NCBI GenBank assembly: GCA_013398055.1
Contig: VZRS01014445.1
Location: 1 to 64,000, forward strand
Direction of reading: 5' to 3'
Length of the DNA stretch: 64,000 bases
Source of the DNA: Ifrita kowaldi
Lineage: Eukaryota; Chordata; Aves; Passeriformes; Cinclosomatidae
Position 1 is the first letter of the stretch; the number at the start of each line of letters is the position of its first letter. The notes under the pieces were generated by a model. The model ran no database searches, was not told where the DNA came from, and saw nothing but the letters and a program-made list of their open reading frames with translations. This document shows positions 1-13,800 of this stretch, in pieces. Both the position numbers and the translations under genes were made by a program.

Positions 1-2373
1 ATCTACTCTTTGCATTTTGGCTGAAGTTTGCTGGTTGCCCTTGGTTACCTGGATGTGTCGATTCCCGCCTTTTGCAAATTTTCTAACCATTTCTGAAAGC
101 TAGGCTAGTGCTTCCAACCAACTTTGGCCTAACTAAATCTGGGGAGAGATTATGATAGATCACCAAGAAGAAGAATGATATGCCTTTTAGGACTGGTTTT
201 ACTAAATATAGGAAAGGAAAAAAACCCAAAGTGGAGTGGAAGAAAAGAATACAGTTTAAACATTAAAGAGTCAGGAGACTTTGATCATACAGAATCATTA
301 AATATTAAAATTCCATATCTAGATGCAATCAATGTATATTGAATGTGTTACATAAGGTATAATTGACTGCTCAACCAGCACAGTGATAAAGACAGCATAG
401 TGCTGAAAATGATTACATATACTGTAAGTATAGAATATTCAATAATAGTAGAACTCACTTATTCCCAGTGTTAATTATTCGGATATATTTCAAAAGAAAA
501 AGTGATGGAGAGGCTTAAATTTTAGACATTGCAATGGCATTATGTTAGACTATTTGTTGGAACAATAAGAATTCACAAAGGCAAAATTTAATTCCAAGCA
601 ACATAGAACCTGGTAAATATGTATCTCACCACGATCCACCCTGTTACCATAGTTAAAAAAACCAAAATATCCCCTACATAGCATTTAGGTTCAAAAAAAG
701 GAATTACAAAAAAAAAGCTATGAGAAAGGAAAAGGTAAAATACTTTTTGCTGTCAGGATAGCTGTTTAGAGACCCCTTTTTGATGGGCCAGACTGAGTCA
801 AGATTACCTCTCAAGAAGAAATTACTAGAAGGACAAGAAAAAGATGGTATACTTTTAACAGCAATGTAAAGGAGGTTAACAGAATTAGTAGATTCTTCAA
901 TGTTTGAAAATGTGTTCAAATGAAGGGAATATGAAACTGATGGTATAAATATAGAACTTCAATAAGATCAAAAATAAATTCTATGCAATACAGAACATTT
1001 TATAGGGATATATTAACACAATGTACTTTTATAATAATCATACACAGAAGTGTTACAAAATATAAAAATACAAAACCATCAAGTTAAATGTAAACCTAGA
1101 ACAGGACAGACTGAAAAAAGCATTTTTGAGGAACACTTGAGAAAACAATTCAAATCTCCAAGGATGTTTTTCAAAACATTCGAAAACAGAAAACTATTAA
1201 AATGCCAAACAGAAAATGAGATACAATGGCTGTAGTTAGGGGGGCAAATGACCTTGGGTAGATTTCTGTGCCGGAATCCTTCCTTACAGGATGCTAATTT
1301 ATGAAACTATGGCCCAAACTGAAGCATCAGCAAAACAGCCTCTGAAACGAATATATAAAATTCTTAATAAGAATTAATTCAGAACAGAGTTCTAAAATTT
1401 CTAACAAAGTTCCTTGAATTCTAAAAGAATTTAAATGTGAAATTGCTAGAAGTTAAGTACTGTGTTCAGCATACCACTTATGTTGGTCTTGTGGTCAGAG
1501 AAATAGAAGATATTTTAGAATGCCAGTTATGTATTTTTTAAAAGGCACCCAAAAGTACCTTTTGGATCAGCAATTTTGATACACCTGACATTTAAATTAT
1601 GTGATGTCTTAATACGTATATGGATGTATAAACAGATGGAAAATATGTTCTAATGAGGAATAAATCATGCCTCACATATTTCTTAAAATTCTCAAAGAAA
1701 AAAAGTCCATGGAAATATCGTAAAAAATAATCTGGCTAGTGAAGTGGACTAAATTGCAGTTTTCCATAAAAGCTTAGACAAAGTTCTTCACCAGAAACTG
1801 CTAAAAAGTAAAGTGAGGTACAGGAGAAAGGTCTGCTTGTGTACAGGAAATTAGCTAAAAGGCAGGAAACAACATAGACAGGAATGGAAGCATTGCCTAG
1901 GGCCAATTCATTTCTCTTTTTCACCATAACATGAGAGATCTGGAGAAGAGGTGAAAAAAGGAGTGGCAAAGTTTCATATAATGTGACAAGCAACACTAAA
2001 ACAAAGGGCAAACAACTGATGGACTCAACTTGAGGTCTATTATCACTTAAGAAAGACTCCTGAGGCACTGTTGGTAGGTATTAAAAATCTGCTCTGCTAA
2101 GCTCACTGGCAGTCAAAAAAAGAAAAGAAGAGAAATATTAGGACCTGTTAAGAAGAAAGAGAAAACAAATAGAGACCATCATTATGGCACTGCATAAATT
2201 CATACCTCAAATGTCATTGTGGTACCAAAAGTACCTATAAAGATAAACATAAGAGCAAAATTATTTTTAGAGTTATTGAATGATTTATATTCCAGATAAA
2301 TATCAAAGGACACAGCAGTTTAACAGAGAAATTTCTTTTGGGCACAGGGAGCAATGGGAAACGGAAATCTGTT
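1..2373. other. Unique AT-rich non-coding stretch
   Basis: No repeat family, RNA gene or convincing exon is visible. Open frames such as 704-919 (minus) and 1736-2068 (minus) are AT-rich, have no splice-site support and read like chance translations. CpG is rare throughout, as expected for methylated vertebrate intergenic or intronic DNA. Confidence 0.6.
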
Positions 2374-2560
2374 GGATAACCTAGACAAATCAGAGGGCTG
2401 GGTAATCACCAAACATATTTTATAAGGGTAAGTGTGGATTCTGCAGCTGGAATGGGACAACCCTGGAAGAATGTGCAGACTGGGGAATGAGAATCTGGAA
2501 AGCAGTGCCAGAGAAAGTGACCTGGGGGTCCTGGTNCAAAACTAAATGAGGAAGGAGTTA
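2374..2560 (+). mobile_element. CR1 LINE fragment (ORF2 part), old
   Basis: The stretch around 2440-2535 follows the plus-strand consensus of the avian CR1 ORF2 region: a CTGCAGCTGGAATGGG-type start, then CAACCCTGGAAG, GCAGACTGGGGAATGAGA and GACCTGGGGGTCCTGGT. No long frame is open. Both ends fade into unique sequence, so the limits are approximate. It contains an ambiguous base at 2536. This is an ancient, truncated, inactive copy; the subfamily cannot be set by eye. Confidence 0.7.
2536..2536. other. Single ambiguous base (N)
   Basis: A lone N sits inside the CR1 fragment. It is one of only two Ns in the window (the other is at 52499). Here the flanks run on as one element, so it looks like an uncalled base rather than a joint. 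Confidence 0.9.
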
Positions 2561-5500
2561 AGGGAACAAATTTTCAGCATTTGTTGAGCTATAGAAAGTC
2601 GGGGTACCCAATGAAAATTAAACAAGTTTAAAGCAAACCAAACCCACTGATTTTTAATATTATGTGTACTTAAATGGTGGTTTTCTGTTGCTTTTTTATC
2701 AGAGTACTGTCTTTAAAGAACAGTTAAAAATTATGAGTGATATCAAAGACTATTAAATAGGATGGTCCTGATGCAGCCTTTGGTTCAGGGTGTCTCTAAA
2801 CTGCAGACCGCCAAGAGCAAGAGTCAACACCATGAAAACTTTATTCCATTTTTGGCCTGTTTTTGCATTTTTCCCCTAGCAATCCTTTATATGTTACTGT
2901 AAGAGACAGAAAAACAAAATTAGAAATGGACCTCTGGCAGTTCTCTTAGGTAAACCTGTCTTTGGGATTACATGTAGCCTCTCATTTGCTACACGTTTGT
3001 TTTTAAATTTTATTTATTAATACATTTTTTTCAATTTTCACAGATTCAATGCAGCTGGCTGCCAGTTTAATTTAAAATTAAAAAAAACCACAATAGAAGT
3101 CTCTTCTTGATATTGCTTCCTTTTCACAACTTTGAACTTCTGGATTTTACTCAGGTTTTTATTACAAAATGATAGCTCTAGACCATCATTCTCTAAAAGG
3201 ACACTGGCAACTTGGATTAAATAGTTTTAATTCCCTCTAACTATTCCCCATAGCCCAAAACATTTTCTGAGATCCTAGGAAACACCATTTCTTTCCTCAT
3301 TGATTTTTTCTTTACTACAAACAAAGCATTGATTTTCTTCCTTCTGTCTTGTGTTTCTAATGGTACGTAAATTAACGGGGTTCATTTGTATGCCACCTTA
3401 CCAGGACTCCTTGTCAGACCAGCATCACCAATAATAGAATGTAGGACCTTCCACTTAATCAGCAACCTGATAAATGCTGCACCAGTTGACAAGAGCAATG
3501 GTTGGACTTGGACTTCCTCTATGCCCTTGAGCAAGACACTTAATCTAGCCTACCTTTTAATTCTACGTGTGCAGCACAGGGAAACTGTTTATGCATGCCA
3601 TACATGTCTGAGGATGATTCAGACCCATTAGTGAATGTTACATGTGCTCAAATACCTCTCACAGAGGGAGAACACACCATCCCATTATTTGGATTCAGAA
3701 GAATGAACATATGAATTTCACTGGCACAACCTCTCTCATCCCTGCAGTAATCAATACATTCTTGAAGCTGTACTATTCATCCTCTCTTGCTGAAAATTCT
3801 ACTTTACAGGTGCTATTCAGCATCACTAAATAAAATTTGATTTTACAGAATAAGCAGGATTCTTAAACTCGAAAAGAATTTGTTACCACTTACTTTGATT
3901 CTTATGAATTTCTTGCAGCTTCCTTGTTGTGTAACAGCTGCTAAATAGACCAGCATTGCCATTATGCCTTGCAGAATTATTAGATACACTCATGTTTTAT
4001 TATATACTCATGACTTGTTTGCTTAACATTTCTGTGACTCCCCAATACAAAGTAATGCTTAACTAGCATTTATTCATTTGCTCCATTATTTTTACCTGGA
4101 CCATGTTGGGGTTTTTGAAGAGTTTTTTGTTTGTTTTGTTTTGGCTTCTTTTTCCCCCTTCCGTAATTTACAGTCATGCTGATGTATCCAGCTGCAGAGC
4201 AAGCCAAAAGAACACAAATGTGAGGGGTTTGAAACAGTTGTAAAGACTACCCATGGCTCAGGCATTTGGCAATAAAATAAGGATGTTTTGTATCTCAGGA
4301 CAGTGTTCCTCAAACAAACAACTCAGAACTGAGAGGTGGAAGAAACGTTTCCCATAAACAAAGTGCTGTTCCTGCCAATACATGCCCTGCCAAAAGAAAA
4401 CATCTGCAGAGCTGAATTTGCCCCCCAACCAGCGCTTAGAATCTGAATGAAGACCTAGTGCTATAGTATTCATTCATTCAGCACAACTCAAAGCCACATG
4501 GGAAGTGCATGAAGAAATAAAATCTGTTGACCATGGCATTGGAGACCTCCCCTTTAGAAAGACTAGTTTCTTTGCTGAGCGAAGACAGGTGTAGAACTAC
4601 ACAGCCTAGTTATAACAGCACTTGGAAATACATTGGCAACCAGGACCTCTGTCAAGCACCACTGGCCTGAAACTGTTCTTGAGCAAAATGCCAGGACCAG
4701 ATTTTACAGACCAGTCTGCAATAAGTAACTTTCTTGAAATTATCTGTTCTTGAAGTTAAGTGTTTCTAGAGCTGCATTTTCCTTATGCTTGTGCTGTACA
4801 ACACTGCTATGGCTGATATTCGTAAGCGCAGATGTGAGAAGAGAATCCCATCCCTATGAATGAGATATGAAGATAACAAAATGCTCTACATGATAGAAGA
4901 AAGCTTGTTAATATTATTGTTTCATTAAATTATGTATCAACTCAAAAAGGAAAATATTTAAGTGAATATTTAGAAGAAATCAATGTTGGAAATGAACTGA
5001 TCCATTCATGCAGATTTACAACACAATGAATTTTGTACGCCCAGGTAGTTTGTTTCAAAGGCAACTTTGCCAGTAAAATTGAGCATCAGAAGAAACGAGC
5101 ACCACACAGTAGAAGAATACAGTGTAAGTGAATCATTCATACTTGTCAGAATTTGCTGATTCTGGGAATGAGCCTGAAATGTGTTCTTAAAGAAATGCTG
5201 CACTCTGATTGACAGACAGCACATTATGTCTTTTTTCCAATCAATAAACAAAACGCTTAGAGCTCACTAGCCACCAGTACTTGTTAAACAGCTAATGAAA
5301 ACAGGCAGGCCTAAAAGTGAAAGAATCTCACTTGCAGGCAAGTGTTCCAGAGAGATGTGTGATCTTCAGAGGTACCTGCCTTACACAAAGGAGTGGGCGG
5401 CATGGAGTGAAATTCTTCTTGGGATGAGAACCATTCCACTGGAAAACTGTTTATTTATTTAATTGCTTAAGCCTGATACTGAACTGGGAAACTTTTACAG

Positions 5501-6539
5501 ACCTCTTAATTTTTCATGAGTTGATTCAAACACATGAAAAAACCCTATTGATAAACTGTTGTGAAAGAGATTGGAGATTTCCCTCATGGGAATTAAAATT
5601 AAATAAACCACCATTCACGTAAACCATCATTGACATTAACTGACATCCCTAATTATAGTGCTAGTAAAGCCAGTAGGAACTCAAATGGCACTGCAAAAGC
5701 TGAACAACGTTCACATTTTGTGTACCTCAGCTGCATCCAGCCAGTAGAACAGGGGGAGAGCCATGTAGGCAGGTTGATCTGTTATGCAGATTAAAAGGAT
5801 TTTTTCATATTAGTCTGAAATGTTGTACCAAGACTAAATCCCTATCAATATTTAATCAAAGGGAAGCCATATATGACAGCTTTGTTAATGGGCCATGAAG
5901 AACCTCTTGTGAGTGACTCTGGCTGCTGTGTGTAAGCCTTAGGTTTCCAAGTGTTTGTAGCTACATGGAAAGCAGCTGTGTTGATGAAAATCTCTCAGCT
6001 ACAATCAGTGAAACTGTTTGAAAATATACCACCTTGTGCCTGCAATGAGCAAAGAAACAGATCTTTACCTGTGTGCAGCAGCACATTAACCGCATCTCAG
6101 GATAGCAGTGTACAACCTAGATAGATAATTGGGCGTGTAATATTAAAATGACACAGGGAAAAATGCAGATGAGAAAGAAAGTTATATTCTACAGGACAGC
6201 AAGCTTGCATAAGGAAGGCTCAGTCCTGGGAGTGGAGACAGTTCAGGCTAAATAATCTCCTCTGATCTCTCCCCAGCAAGAAGAGTTTTTCCTCATTCAT
6301 ACTACATACGGGTAAACAACACACAATCACAACTTCAGTCTGGTTAAAATTGAAAGCATTCAATTCATTTGAAATGAATGAAGTCCACTTGCAACAAACT
6401 TCCTGGGCTAAAGTGAGAGAATGATGTCACAGAGAGAAAGGATCAGATTAACATGGTAGAGCTTTGCAATAAAAGCAAGGAAGCCAGGATCTGGGAAGAC
6501 AGGCTGTGAAAAAGGGAAGGATCAACACTTTTTCATCTG
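2561..6539. other. Unique non-coding stretch
   Basis: AT-rich DNA with no recognised repeat. Open frames at 3386-3631 and 3642-3833 (plus) and 4092-4473 and 5006-5251 (minus) show no domain, no splice framework and no CpG enrichment. Nothing else is supported. Confidence 0.55.
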
Positions 6540-6588
6540 AAGGAAAAAAAAAAAGAAAAAAAAAAAGAAGAAGAAGAAAAAAAAGAAG
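6540..6588 (+). repeat. Purine tract (A-rich / GAA)
   Basis: About 49 bp made only of A and G, with two A11 runs and an internal (GAA)n part. The lysine/arginine-rich open frame at 6506-6736 is a product of this tract and not a gene. It could be a microsatellite or the remnant of a poly-A tail. Confidence 0.9.
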
Positions 6589-9500
6589 TTATATAACACA
6601 CTGCAGTGACTTTGATTTCTTCCTCTTCCTGGCCAGAAAATCCCTATGGGGAGGAAAAAAAATCATAGCAAGCTTCATCCTGCTGTCTACAGGTAGACAG
6701 AACAACAGGGCTCTGAAACGGAGATCAGGTCATTAAAATAGGGCACGAATACTTGTGCGTTTCAGTCTGCCTTGGAGGCTGCGTAAGTCAGACAGCACTG
6801 GGAATGTTTAAACTCCAGTCATCTCCCTGGGGCTGTCCCATGTAAAACAGATTCACTCTAAAACTCTGTAATCGTTGATACCTGTCTCTCAGGTCCTACA
6901 ATTATCATTTCCAAATTTTAGCTTGCTTGAAATACTCAAAGAACAATTCCATGACTGCTGTCTGCTGGGCATGGTCAGAATTGTTCTCCTGTTGCTATTG
7001 GCAGGGACCTTTGAACATCTTCATACCTTTCTTTCACTTTGATTTTGTGTAAAGGGGTCAAAGCAAAGCTGGGGATTAGCACGGGAGCTCTAACAGAATG
7101 GTGTCTCCTTGAATTAGGTAGAGTGCATGTATTTGCATTAATGTTTGGTATAAAAGGCACAGGTCTTGCTATGTGAATGTGTTTGTGAAATCAAATAACT
7201 TCCATCTGACTGACAAACTCTATCACAAAGAAAGTGCTCTGAATAATCCATTACATAAAAGGAAACAAAAATGCAGCATATAAAAAGTAATGTATTTTAA
7301 GCTTGTTCATTTAAGAGACATTGGAACAAGAGCAGACATCTAATACTCTAGCTATATACCCAGGCAAAGGCATTTGTGCTTTGCTGGCAGTAAACAATTT
7401 CAGGATGCTTTTGAAATGTGATTGATCTTGGTTTGTACTCCTCAGAACTGCAGCTGTCTTTTACTGCCTATGTGGTGCTGGGAACTTGACTTCATTCACT
7501 TTCATTTTTATTTCAGATACCCACCTTGTGAGTTCACTGGGTAGAAGCTGTGAAGATACCATGCATGGAACACCAAGTTACAGCCATTCACCAGCAAATC
7601 TTGAAGCAGACTAACAAAATACTATTTTCCTCCAATACTCAGGCCAAAAATTTTTCATAATTCTGGGATTTATCCATTACTGAGCTTTAGTTTAGCGACA
7701 GTGGATTTTACAATACAGTGCTTCTTGCTTCAGATAGCCTTGAAGTCCCTGGGGAAATGCTTGTTTGCCTGATGTTTTTGATGGTTCCTCAGTCAGGAAG
7801 TTCGGAAGAAAAGAAGAAATTAAATAATTACCAAAGTTAACCTAAGTAGACAATCATTTTATACTTTCTTATTATTTGCAGACTTCTGCTCTCTTAATAA
7901 AGCTTGCAACAGTAAGGCTAGGGCTTTTTAATTGATGGCCTGATCTGCACCTATCACAGCAAAGCTGCCCTTCATTCACTTTTGCAGTGCATAGAGACAC
8001 TAAATAATACCCTTTTCTTTACTTGCTAAAATTTCCAGCTATCAAGTGGAAAATCCCTAAAGTTTCAATAATTTATCTATACTTCTTGCATTCGCAAGTC
8101 AGAAAATACCACAATTTCAGCCACTGGTGGGCAAGAAGTGGAAGAGAAAGTATCTTCTTTTGGTAAAAAAAAAAGAAAAAAAGAAAAAGCAAGAAAGAAA
8201 AAAGCCTCTTTTTGAGCAGCATCACAGACAAACCATGGCTTGAAGCCCAACCCTCATAAAGGTGAACATTTTTATTTCTGCTGAAGGCCAATTTTTGAGT
8301 TGAGAATTAGGATTTTGTGAGAATTGCTTGCTACTGGTGCACAACAGATCAATACAGCCCTTTCTGCAGCATGTTTTGAAAGCATATGGCTTCCAAAAAG
8401 ATGATGACAGTGTTTAGTACCCAAATCCAAGTGCTGTCTTCCCCCATGAAATATCCAACTCCTTCAGCTTTCTTTGAAGGTTCCCTTCCTGTGCTAGACA
8501 CGTATGTGTGACTTGCCTGTGTTTTGTGCTGCTCCTCTCCTCATTACAGCTGACACAGCCCAAGCCTCAGAGGTGGATTTTCCAAAGCCATATGCTCATT
8601 TCCTGAAAACTCAGTGAAATGGGAGGACTTGGGGACTGTGTGTGTGAACCAAAACATTGTTGTTCTTCTCCCCATGCCCCAACAAAACCCCAAACAGCCC
8701 AGCACTTCAGGCCATATGCAGAATATGAATTGGCACCAAAGCCTTGTTTGGCAAGATTTCTATGGATGCTACTTAAAATAAAACCTAAAAAAAGGCACAG
8801 CCTCAGCAGGCAAAGTTTTACACACAGCCTGGTTGCACAATCTGCTGTAGAGGAATATATACCCTGAAGAAATTCTTATATATTTATTCACCTTCAAACC
8901 ATCTTCCTCTCTGAAATAGATATTAACCCTGCGTAATCTTGTTCTCTACAGAGAAGTGAATCTAGATTTCTCTTACATCGAAACCCCACAAATTTGCCCC
9001 ACAAATCCTGCAGAAAGAAGGCAAAGGAGGCCTTGCTTTGTGGAAAACACGGCTCTCCTGATGTCCAGCCAAAGATTTGTTAAACGGAAGCGCTGACAAA
9101 CTATTTTCCTTGTTAGCAGGGCTCTGAAGTCACTAAGAGAGAAGTGGTCTTTTCTTTCTCTGCTGGGCAGAGGGCAGACAGGAAGCTGTGCTTCCTTCAT
9201 CAGCACTGCTCCGTGGTGTAGTTCACACAAATTTTGGTACAGGCTGCATCTCCCTCTTCCTGCACTTGCAGGACAGCCTGGCTGAAATGTGTGGCAGAGC
9301 CATAAATCTCTCCTCTGCTGCCATCACAGCAAGGTTATCAGATTTGCTCTTCCAGGAATCCCAGTTTGTCTTTATATTTTTAGTCTATCTGTGGTAGGCT
9401 ACAAAATCAAGCAGGTTGGCCAGCATCTCCTCAATATGCGGAGCAGGAGGGTACCAAGGATTTCCTTGTGTGATTTGGGGGCTTGGGCTAGGGGAGCAGA

Positions 9501-10608
9501 AAAAAACACAGGTTAGGTCCTGGCTCCCAGCACAGCAAAGAGTGTGCACAATGAAATCAGAAGACATCCATTTCTGTACATGCAAAAATCCCTGTGTTCA
9601 GTAAACAAAAAGAACTGTGAAAAGCAGAGTTTTGCCTTTTTATATGAGGAAAGGAAAAAAAAAATGTATACAAATTTGCCTTTTCCTTCTCATAAATGTA
9701 AACTTGGTCTAATCTGTGTGTTTTTTAGTCTAGAGAGAAGTCCTACCTTCTAGGACATGCAGCTCATTTGCCCAGGGTAAATTAGGCACATGGTGATTTG
9801 TATTCCCCAAGTGCTGAAATGCTTTGGCCTCCATTTCATCTTAACTAGAATAATTCTTTCATGTTTGGAAGACCAAATGCTATATTTTGCTCTTGTTTGT
9901 GCTTTTGAACTTAATATGCTCATGCTATTTGAACTGAAAACACTGTGTTATTCCTGAATTTCCATATTAAAAATCTGCACATATAATAGAGATTTCTACA
10001 TACATAAATATTATGAATACATGCATTAGAGACACATATATACTCACACACAATACTTAAGATTAATTATTAAAATGTTTCATTTCTTTAGACATACTAA
10101 ACATTCTTTCTCTAATGAGTGCTTTTGTGCAGAATAAAGTTTTAAATAATGCAAATGAATAAATATGTCCCAATTCCAAACAAACACAAGACTTGAAAAT
10201 TATTCTATTCAAAACTAGCCGTGTTGTAGCTGCCTTTATGTATGTAGATTGGCATCTGTGTAATCTGTTTTAGAAAAAATTGGCTGTGATTTTACCTATA
10301 TTTCACCATCTATTACAAGACCAGTGAAATAGTTGACATTTTAGGTGGTGAAAGAAAGCACACTACAGTTACATTTCTCCCCTGGTACAGTGTATGGAAG
10401 CAAATTTCTTTCAGGACTTCCCAGTCATGATTTCACCAAAATACAGAAGTTTGTTTAAATTTCCTAGAGACAACTGAGCTCCTCTGGTTCTTCAGCCTGT
10501 GCTCTCAGACTTAGCAGGAGATTAGAATAAAGGATTTCTGTCTTGGCAGCTGCAAGCTCAGAGCACACATGTATTTCCTCACTCTGTTCAGCACTGTTCA
10601 ATGCATGA
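6589..10608. other. Unique non-coding stretch
   Basis: No recognised interspersed repeat apart from the purine tract at 8165-8204. A slightly more GC-rich patch at about 8900-9600 gives several overlapping short frames on both strands (8973-9230 minus; 9188-9397, 9289-9516 and 9416-9604 plus). None looks like a protein family or has good splice sites. Confidence 0.5.
8165..8204 (+). repeat. A-rich purine microsatellite
   Basis: Runs of A broken by single G bases, with one interrupting C. The minus-strand open frame at 8073-8291 owes its Phe/Leu-rich stretch to this tract. Confidence 0.85.
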
Positions 10609-10835
10609 ATCAGAGAATCACAGAATCATTAAGATTGGAAAAGGCCTCTAAGACCATCGAGTCCAGCTGTTAACCCAGCACTGCTGTGTTTACCGCTAAA
10701 CCGTGTCCCCCAGTGTCATTCACAAGCCCCTTGAACACTATTGCTGTGCATGACCACCCTTTCAGGGGACAAATATTTCCTAATATCTCATCTAAATCTC
10801 CTGTGGTGTAACTTGAGGCCCTGTCCTACACCTTG
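10609..10835 (-). mobile_element. CR1 LINE 3' end, minus orientation
   Basis: Begins with AGAATCACAGAATCATTAAG, the reverse complement of the CR1 3' tail. It then follows the inverted CR1 3' UTR: TTGGAAAAGGCCTCTAAGA, GAGTCCAGC, CCAGCACTGCTGTG, CTAAACCGTGTCCCC, and later the TTTCCTAATATCTCATCTAAATCTCC block ending at ACTTGAGGCC. It is a 5'-truncated copy with no coding capacity. The plus-strand open frame at 10833-11090 starts just at its edge and is unrelated. Confidence 0.93.
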
Positions 10836-13800
10836 AACAGTTTTCCTTTAGCTGTCCCTGCTTTACATCTTGCCTTCCCTTCCACAAATTCTCACAGCTG
10901 CTCTAGTGGTCCTCCTCAAGCAATAAGGAATCTTAGCTCTGAGTCCAAGGCAGGAAGTTTCCCCTCACGGGGCTTTCTACCTAGGAAACACAGCTACCTG
11001 ATATTTCTAGCAATGGTTTCACATCAGACATTCCACAGTGCAGAATGCCTGACTGCAAAGGTGTGTACCATGGGACTTAAGGAGGTCTAAGCTGAGACTT
11101 TCTAATGCTGATCATTTAGCTGGTCCTGCCTGGGGACAGCAGGGCAGCAATTTTGCAAGTGTTCAAAAAATGAAGAAGAAAAGGACATTTATGGATGTTT
11201 GGTCCATAACTGTCTCTGGGGCAATCTGGCGAGGAACACAGAGCTATCAGTTTATTTATCTTATTTCTTCATTTTGTTATTGAAATTTTATGAACAAATG
11301 GTTGATTCTGAGTAGCAGCTCTGTGTAATAGAAAAAGGTACCGATAATAATTGGGGCCACTGATTTGCTAGATCACCTAGAAGAACCTGCTTAGAGTTCA
11401 TCATACGTCATTACCTACGGCAGTAATCAGTAGTCATTAGATGGTCTCTAATGACTATTGACAGAAGGAATACAAAGAGGAGACAAATTCAAACACAATA
11501 AGCTATTAATTTTCAAGGGCTGTGGTATTTTCAAGACCTTTAAGTGAATGACAAAAAATAGGTCTAACTGGTAACTCGAAATATATCACACTTAATTTAT
11601 TTAGAGGCTGGGGTGCTTTATATATGCACACTCAAAGGGAAACTCAACACTGCAGAGCAAAACCAAGGAGATGAGTTGCTGCAGGATGCAGTGCCCAAGG
11701 CTAGCAGGGCTGGGTAATTCTGATCTTTGTGCACAAGCCTCAGCTCTTGGGCTGTGCAGCCTGGATGCTGTGAGCTGCATGAGCTCTTGCTCTACCATTC
11801 CAGGGCTGCACATCCTTCTTCAAAGAACCCCACCTTGTCCCCTCTCTTTTCACTCCTCTTGAACTGGAAGTGAGCTGCACCACACTGCACCAATGCCATA
11901 GCAGAGAACAACCCCTTCACTTGGGCCCAGCCTGCAAGGAATGAGGGAAGGAAGGAGACTTTATCCCGGTGATGCTGCGAACCAGGGAAGCAAGCCAAGG
12001 TTTAAAGCAACAGCTGTCATGGCTGACCTGCCAGCCCAGAGCATCCATCTGTGACTGACCAGCTGCCACATACCCTGAGAACATGAACACGAAAACATGC
12101 TTCCCTACTTCTGCTATACTGTCTCTTTCTCTTTTGTGTCTGTTTTGTCAAATGTGAGAAAATTATCTCTATTCTCACAGCACTCAACTTGAAAAGTCAA
12201 TAACACAGCCTTCTTTCCAGCTTTATTTTACAGCCTAGGAGACTGTCTGGCAGGCTCTTTGGGCCAGAGGGGCTTGCATAGGCTTCAGTAGCTGGTCTTG
12301 CATTACTACTCAGCTCCAGTTTCAGAATTAATTGTGACTTGATTTTGGTTTTGCCTTTCTTGTGTGTTGTACTTTAAATATTTCCAAAAGGTAATGTGTG
12401 CTTTCTAGCCTTTTCTGGTAGAAAAAGTAAATTGAAAAATTTATACTCAAAGGCTGAGCCTTGTTGATTAATATTTTAGGAAAAAACAGGATTTCACAAT
12501 TTTAGCTCTCTACATCTTGTTTTTTTCTTTGAAAATAATTCCTGATTAGTTTCTACAGTATCAAGGAACTGTCTTTTATGGAAGATGAACTCTCAACTTG
12601 CAGAAACACAGGAATTAGTTATATGAAAAAGAAACACCACCACTTACCAGAAACAGCTTTAGCAGCCATTAACTCCTTCTTCCCTCTTTGCAGTTTGGGT
12701 TTCAGTAGGTAAACATCTACTTGCCATATCATTTCCCTTTGCCTTGGCTGATGATGTCTGCTGTCATGTCTCTACCAACAGGTAATTGCTGCACAGCTAC
12801 TCAGGAAAGGAGACTTGCTCTACAAAGCTCATTGCAGTAGAATAAAGGAGATGCAAAACCATGGTATGTCCTGCGTGTGGGTAGGAAAGGTATGAAATAA
12901 AGCATGCAAAGAGAGGTCCATAGAGAGTTACTGACAAAAGGCAGAGGAGAGAGCTTTGATTTCTAACCTTTAAGCAACTAATCAGTGCATTCAGCTGGCT
13001 TCTGTGTGATCTCCAGGACCACGATAGTCTGTCCTCCAGATGTCAGGTGCCTTCAGGCCAAACTGTCTCCAGTCCCTAGGCTAGTCCAGCACTCATGATT
13101 TCTTCATTCTTTAGTAGCCAGTTAGGGAAGACTGTCCTTGAATGTTGGGACAGAAAGATGATGGAGTTGCATGTTATTACACAGAGGCATCAGTTTCATG
13201 TCATTTCTCACTTAGGGATAGATGAATGAGGCTGGAGTGCAGGAGGTACTGCTGGGAGTATATTTCCTGCCAAAAATGGGATCCTTGTTTTGCACGTCTT
13301 GTATATACCCAATTGTCATGGGAGGAATTGTGGATAGAAACCTCAGGCAAATGAAGGTTTTTATTACTTTTTTTTTAAGCTCAGCATTTCCCTTTCCAGT
13401 ATCAGAGAATGCTGTGATTTCCTTCTCTTCGGAGAATCAGTTTTCCTGGAATTTTACTTGGAACACTTTTCAAAACTCTTTACCTCCTGAATACTTTGAG
13501 TACTTAAAGCAGCTCTGTGGTGCTCTTTCCTTGTTGGCTAGCATCACAGAGCAACTAGCCCCACAGAGAGGGATTTGCTGAAGCTTAATAGCACATCACT
13601 TGATTTCATGGCCTTCCTTTCCTTCCCTTTTTATTTTTTACATAAGCAAAGATAGCTTATGAAATGTGTGAAGGGCTGATATTACTGTAAGCTGTGGGGA
13701 CTAATGAAACTGCAGTTCAGGAAAACTTCTTATAATTTTTTGTTAATGGGCGCATATTTAGTGCTTGCGTGCCCCGATGGAGGAAACAAGCTATGCAATC

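Noticed and set aside
6506..6736. Lys/Arg-rich small protein
   Set aside because: Produced by the purine tract at 6540-6588; low-complexity artefact.
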